DNA of 64,000 nucleotides from Chrysoperla carnea (taxonomy: Eukaryota; Arthropoda; Insecta; Neuroptera; Chrysopidae), in NCBI RefSeq assembly GCF_905475395.1, contig NC_058341.1:31821501-31885500 (forward strand), in the 5' to 3' direction. Under the pieces are notes generated by a model. The model was not told the origin of the DNA. It searched no databases and saw nothing but the letters and a program-made list of their open reading frames with translations. Numbering within the stretch: the stretch's first letter is position 1; the number at the start of each line of letters is the position of its first letter. Both the position numbers and the translations under genes were made by a program. Of the stretch, positions 60,515 to 64,000 are shown piece after piece.

Positions 60515-60937
60515 TTAAAAGGCGTCGGTCGTGTCTTTCATAAAGATGATGTATTTTTCGATAATTGGGAAAGAAATGCTTTCTTTATGAAATGTGTCAG
60601 GTTGATGTAATATTATCTGTCCATTGTTATAGGTAGGTGTTATTATGGTTTTAGTAAAATTTGATATGATTTCTTTACGAGAATAAATAAACTCAAAAGC
60701 TATAAATCGATTGATATTGTCCAATTTTACATGATTATGACTCTCATACGAGGCACAACTTCCTATTATCAATCGATGGATCTTTCGATCTGCATGCATT
60801 GCTGGAATGATATTTATATCACATTTATTCTTAAAACTAGGTGTAAGACATGTTTTATGAACTATGTAATTAATATGCATAGTATTGGGTTTTTTACATA
60901 GCGGTATGTAATATTGGGTCTGTAGGTGATAAACCAT
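60515..60937 (-). CDS. Unidentified 140-residue open frame
   Basis: An intact frame from ATG 60937-60935 to TAA, bounded upstream by an in-frame stop six bases before the ATG. At this base composition 140 stop-free codons is unlikely at any one place, although one such frame in 64 kb is not impossible. Codon choice is mixed and protein-like. The product is rich in Ile, His, Asn and Thr, with no signal peptide or membrane span. The stretch INIIPAMHADRK followed by an FIAFEFIY strand faintly recalls parvovirus-type capsid proteins. That is a weak impression and not an assignment. It may also be a single-exon host gene or a fragment of an element. Confidence 0.3.
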   Translation of the reverse strand: MVYHLQTQYYIPLCKKPNTMHINYIVHKTCLTPSFKNKCDINIIPAMHADRKIHRLIIGSCASYESHNHVKLDNINRFIAFEFIYSRKEIISNFTKTIITPTYNNGQIILHQPDTFHKESISFPIIEKYIIFMKDTTDAF

Positions 60938-61333
60938 AAATTACAACAAATAATTACCATCACAAATATTTTGAAAGGTTAGGATTTATGGTTTGAATCT
61001 TTAAATACTTGATCAGGTTCCCATACAACATATAGCTATAAAAAATCCTAATTAAAGTGCCCGTGACTCGGGGAATATTCGAATGGGACGCTTGAAAAAT
61101 GACCATACTAGAAGGACAAGACCCATTACTTCTTGAAACATTTGAAACTATTATAATATCGATCTTAGTGTACAGGCAGGAGATAAGTTATCGGTTTTCC
61201 TCGAAAAAATTAAGACAAGGCTCACATTATTGAGTTAAAGTGTAGTTTCAAATTTATTCTGCGGAAATATATTTATATTGCTAAATAAAAAACGTCCCTG
61301 TAAAATAATAAGGAAGACTAAAACTGTCATTTT

Positions 61334-61741
61334 GTGTACAGAACTTGTTACAGTCGGTTCGGCATAAATAGAAGAAACAGATCTATTCTATTAGTAAAAT
61401 ATTATGTCAATTTTAAAATTTTCTTTGTAGAATTGCATAAAACTCTGGCAATTTGTGAATTTGGCTTGCTTTTGGATAACCCTAAATTTATAAAATACAA
61501 AGAAATTAAGTTACGAACTCAAATAATAATGTGTATTTTTAATTCCTTAACAAAATTATTTAATAAAAACTTTACTTTATCTTCCGATTACTATGAATAT
61601 ATTACCAAGACGTACATATTTAAATTTATTACATTAATTATAAAAAATAAAAAAATAAAAAATTATTTGTTGTTCTATAAGAAACGGTATATTCAAGGCT
61701 TCTACCACATGTCAATGGTGCTGCTTTTCAATGTCAGTTAA
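61334..61741 (+). other. Unidentified 135-codon open frame, doubtful gene
   Basis: Open from a GTG at 61334 (first ATG much later) to TAA at 61741. The translation is dominated by Lys, Ile, Phe, Tyr and Asn, as AT-rich DNA gives in any frame, and has no recognisable domain. Its length is only modestly above chance. It is listed because it lies within 400 bp of the frame at 60515-60937, on the other strand. Confidence 0.15.
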
Positions 61742-62159
61742 ATAAGATAACGCTGATCAAATGTAAATTGCATTTCTTTATTTAGCTGTTCCATAATAAT
61801 TTTTAGATCTTAACATAAATATCTGCCAATGTCCATTTAAATTTTCAGTTCAATTTTGTTTTGCTTATACCTACTGTTACAAATAAGTGAAATTATTCTT
61901 GGCTAATTGTATACCAAAGGAACAAACCTAATCTGTATAAATCTACCTATTGTGCTGAACGAAAAAAATTGGGGAATCATATTTGGACTTTGATACTTTC
62001 TGGTATAAGTTTGAGCTAATCATCGGAGTTATGGCCTTCATTAAAAATTGCAGGAAGTGTTTTAAAGTGAGTATCTAAAAAATAGCCAGCGCTGCTGACC
62101 GAGCCCATCAACCTATCCCAATCAAATCGTACTATTCAACTTAAGTAGTAGTGAGCAAA
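61742..62159. other. Non-coding, no gene recognised
   Basis: Spacer; nothing recognised. Confidence 0.45.
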
Positions 62160-62720
62160 ATTAATCTTGGTCTTGAAGGCTTGGCCTTGGTCTTTTTTTA
62201 AGAACAAGACCAAGAGCAATATAGTACCACTTCGACAAGATTAATACCAAGAACCTACCTATATGAATTAAGATTAAGACCAAGACCTAACTCTGCAAGA
62301 CCAAGACTCATAAGAAGACTTTTACAAAACTAATTGTTGAAAATAATTAATTTATTCTCTTTTTTCCATTTTAAGTAACACCAGAGAAATAATAATAATA
62401 AAAAAAATACTAATCTACTAAATTTCGGTATAACACAGTTTGGGTGACAGACTTTGGTTATCTGGCCTCACCATTTTATATTTAAAGTATATTAAAAGTA
62501 AGACTCCAAAAATTCGGAAATAATACAATAAGATTAAATCGAAATTTAAAAGTTCAAAATATGCTTGATGCAAGATCAAAAGCAAGAATAGATTGATCAA
62601 GACCAAGACTGAGATTATTTTTGCGATACCAAGACCAAGACTCAATTCTGCAAGACTAAAACTAACAATGTAAGGCCAATACCAAGATTCAATCGTCAAG
62701 ATCAAGATCACGACCAAAGT
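62160..62720. repeat. AAGACC-rich repeat with inverted parts
   Basis: Text such as CAAGACCAAGAC, AATACCAAGA and CTCTGCAAGACCAAGACTC recurs at 62205-62320 and 62570-62720. The reverse form CTTGGTCTTGAAGGCTTGGC opens the block at about 62167, so its left edge can form a hairpin (62167-62216). The long minus-strand frame over it is a by-product. Confidence 0.75.
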
Positions 62721-62865
62721 AAAGGTTTAGATAGAAATCGCATATGAACATGGATTTTGTAAAATATGATATTATCCAAAATTTTGTTATAAATATAGAA
62801 TATTTTCTGCTATTTCTGATATAATCTCTTTGAGATCGATTGCAACAAAATAGGAAACTCTAGGA

Positions 62866-63302
62866 ACACGATCCTACTTGGATTTTAAAACTGCTATTCG
62901 CAAACAGCACTATCCTCTAAAATGTAAAGTAAGCCAACGCAGTGCTCTTCAAATCTGTGATACGTGAGGTCTACGTTTTGAACTGGTATAGACATAAAAA
63001 AGAGTCGAAGAACTAGAAATACTCGCTTCATCTAAATAAAACTTTTAAATTTGAATTTAAATTTAACAGTTTTTAAATTAGCAAACACGATCCTACTTGG
63101 ATTTTAAAACTGCTATTCGCAAACAGCACTATCCTCTAAAATGTAAAGTAAGCCAACGCAGTGCTCTTCAAATCTGTGATACGTGAGGTCTACGTTTTGA
63201 ACTGGTATAGACATAAAAAAGAGTCGAAGAACTAGAAATACTCGCTTCATCTAAATAAAACTTTTAAATTTAAATTTAAATTTAACAGTTTTAAATTAGC
63301 AA
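62866..63302. repeat. Near-exact 219-bp tandem duplication
   Basis: ACACGATCCTACTTGGATTT begins copies at 62866 and 63085. The two units are almost identical; differences are confined to the final AT-rich part (a G/A change and a T-run length change). Such identity points to a recent event, or to an assembly artefact. Confidence 0.92.
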
Positions 63303-64000
63303 AGCAAAATGATATCGAAAAGGATTGCCTGTAGGTCTAATTACAGTATTCTTCCGTACAAAGATAAAAGTATGCGCTATATATCATTACACAAAAAAAT
63401 AGCGTAAATGAAGAAAGTTATGAAATTAATACGATAATTACTGGAGTGAAGAATAAGAAAAATTAAAATTTTAAAGACATACTGCTCAGAGTACAGGATA
63501 GTAAACCAGTGTCCAGTTAAAAAAAAAACAATCTCTTTGTTTGTACCTTAGGCATAAAACGCTGTACTTCAGTGATTTTCTTTATTTCAGTTTGAATGAA
63601 TGACTGACTATTGACTCCGGTAATAAATATAACGGATTACATAAATTATAAAACATTATATTTTATTATTGTTTAATTAAATAAATTGATAATAATTTAT
63701 GGTTAAATTAATTATATTTATTTTAGTCCAGAAGATATTTATTCTGCGTACTAAAATATGAACATTCAAAACAAAGCAATAGTAAATAAGGTTTATGATG
63801 ATTAAGCAATCATTTCCAATACTTAACATTAAACTTAATGATTTTAGTAACAAAGTTGACATAATGTATGATGGCCATTCATCATTTTATAATAACAAAT
63901 TATGGAAATTTGTAAACTTAATAAAACATGACAGCAAATATAGCGAAAAAAATTATTTTTCCAAATTATTTTGTGATGCGGTTTTTTCTGCAGTTTTTCC
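63303..64000. other. Non-coding, no gene recognised
   Basis: AT-rich sequence to the window edge; nothing recognised. Confidence 0.45.

Noticed and set aside
62418..62717. 99-codon hydrophobic minus-strand frame resembling a membrane protein
   Set aside because: The hydrophobicity comes from translating the AAGACC-type repeat in one frame.
1..64000. tRNA, rRNA and other structured RNA genes
   Set aside because: I looked for tRNA B-box-like text (GGTTCGA) and found only isolated matches, such as near 20161, without a cloverleaf. A covariance-model scan would be needed to exclude them.

Overview
The window looks like nuclear DNA of an insect. It is about 70% A+T, its genes are split by spliceosomal GT-AG introns, and it carries inverted-repeat elements and a non-LTR retrotransposon relic. 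The protein products read as arthropod neuronal and trafficking proteins. I cannot name the species. There are no bacterial operons, no CRISPR array, and no tRNA or rRNA that I could recognise.

Three protein-coding genes were reconstructed exon by exon. (1) Rabphilin (Rph), plus strand, 24014-28239: five exons give the last 612 residues (Rab-binding zinc finger, linker, C2A, C2B). The first coding exon, with the start codon, was not found. (2) A RILP-like protein (Rilpl), minus strand, 46927-40937: seven exons, 409 residues, complete with RH1 and RH2 regions. (3) A 1230-residue protein with a PTB/PID domain near its N-terminus and an unusual cysteine-rich stretch further on, minus strand, 56005-51730: three exons, complete. 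Genes 1 and 2 are both effectors or adaptors of Rab GTPases, so this locus has a vesicle-traffic flavour. I see no evidence that the genes are co-regulated.

The rest is mostly repeat-rich non-coding DNA. From 1 to about 24 kb there is a dispersed 0.5-0.6 kb repeat (four copies here, one more in an Rph intron, plus a short piece in a Rilpl intron). A three-unit tandem array with a 307-bp period breaks one of those copies. The same stretch holds several hairpin elements and a 2.6-kb structure bounded by inverted arms that ends about 170 bp before the first visible Rph exon. From 28.5 to 32 kb there are three more inverted-repeat elements, one with a likely 6-bp target duplication. From 57 to 64 kb there is an RNase H fragment of a non-LTR retrotransposon, two unidentified open frames (140 and 135 codons), a repeat rich in AAGACC-like motifs, and a near-exact 219-bp tandem duplication.

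I found no convincing new multi-gene system. The items most worth checking are the decayed reading frame at 2270-2824, the open frame at 60515-60937, the palindromic 307-bp satellite with diverged relatives at 47.4-47.9 kb, and the cysteine-rich PTB protein.
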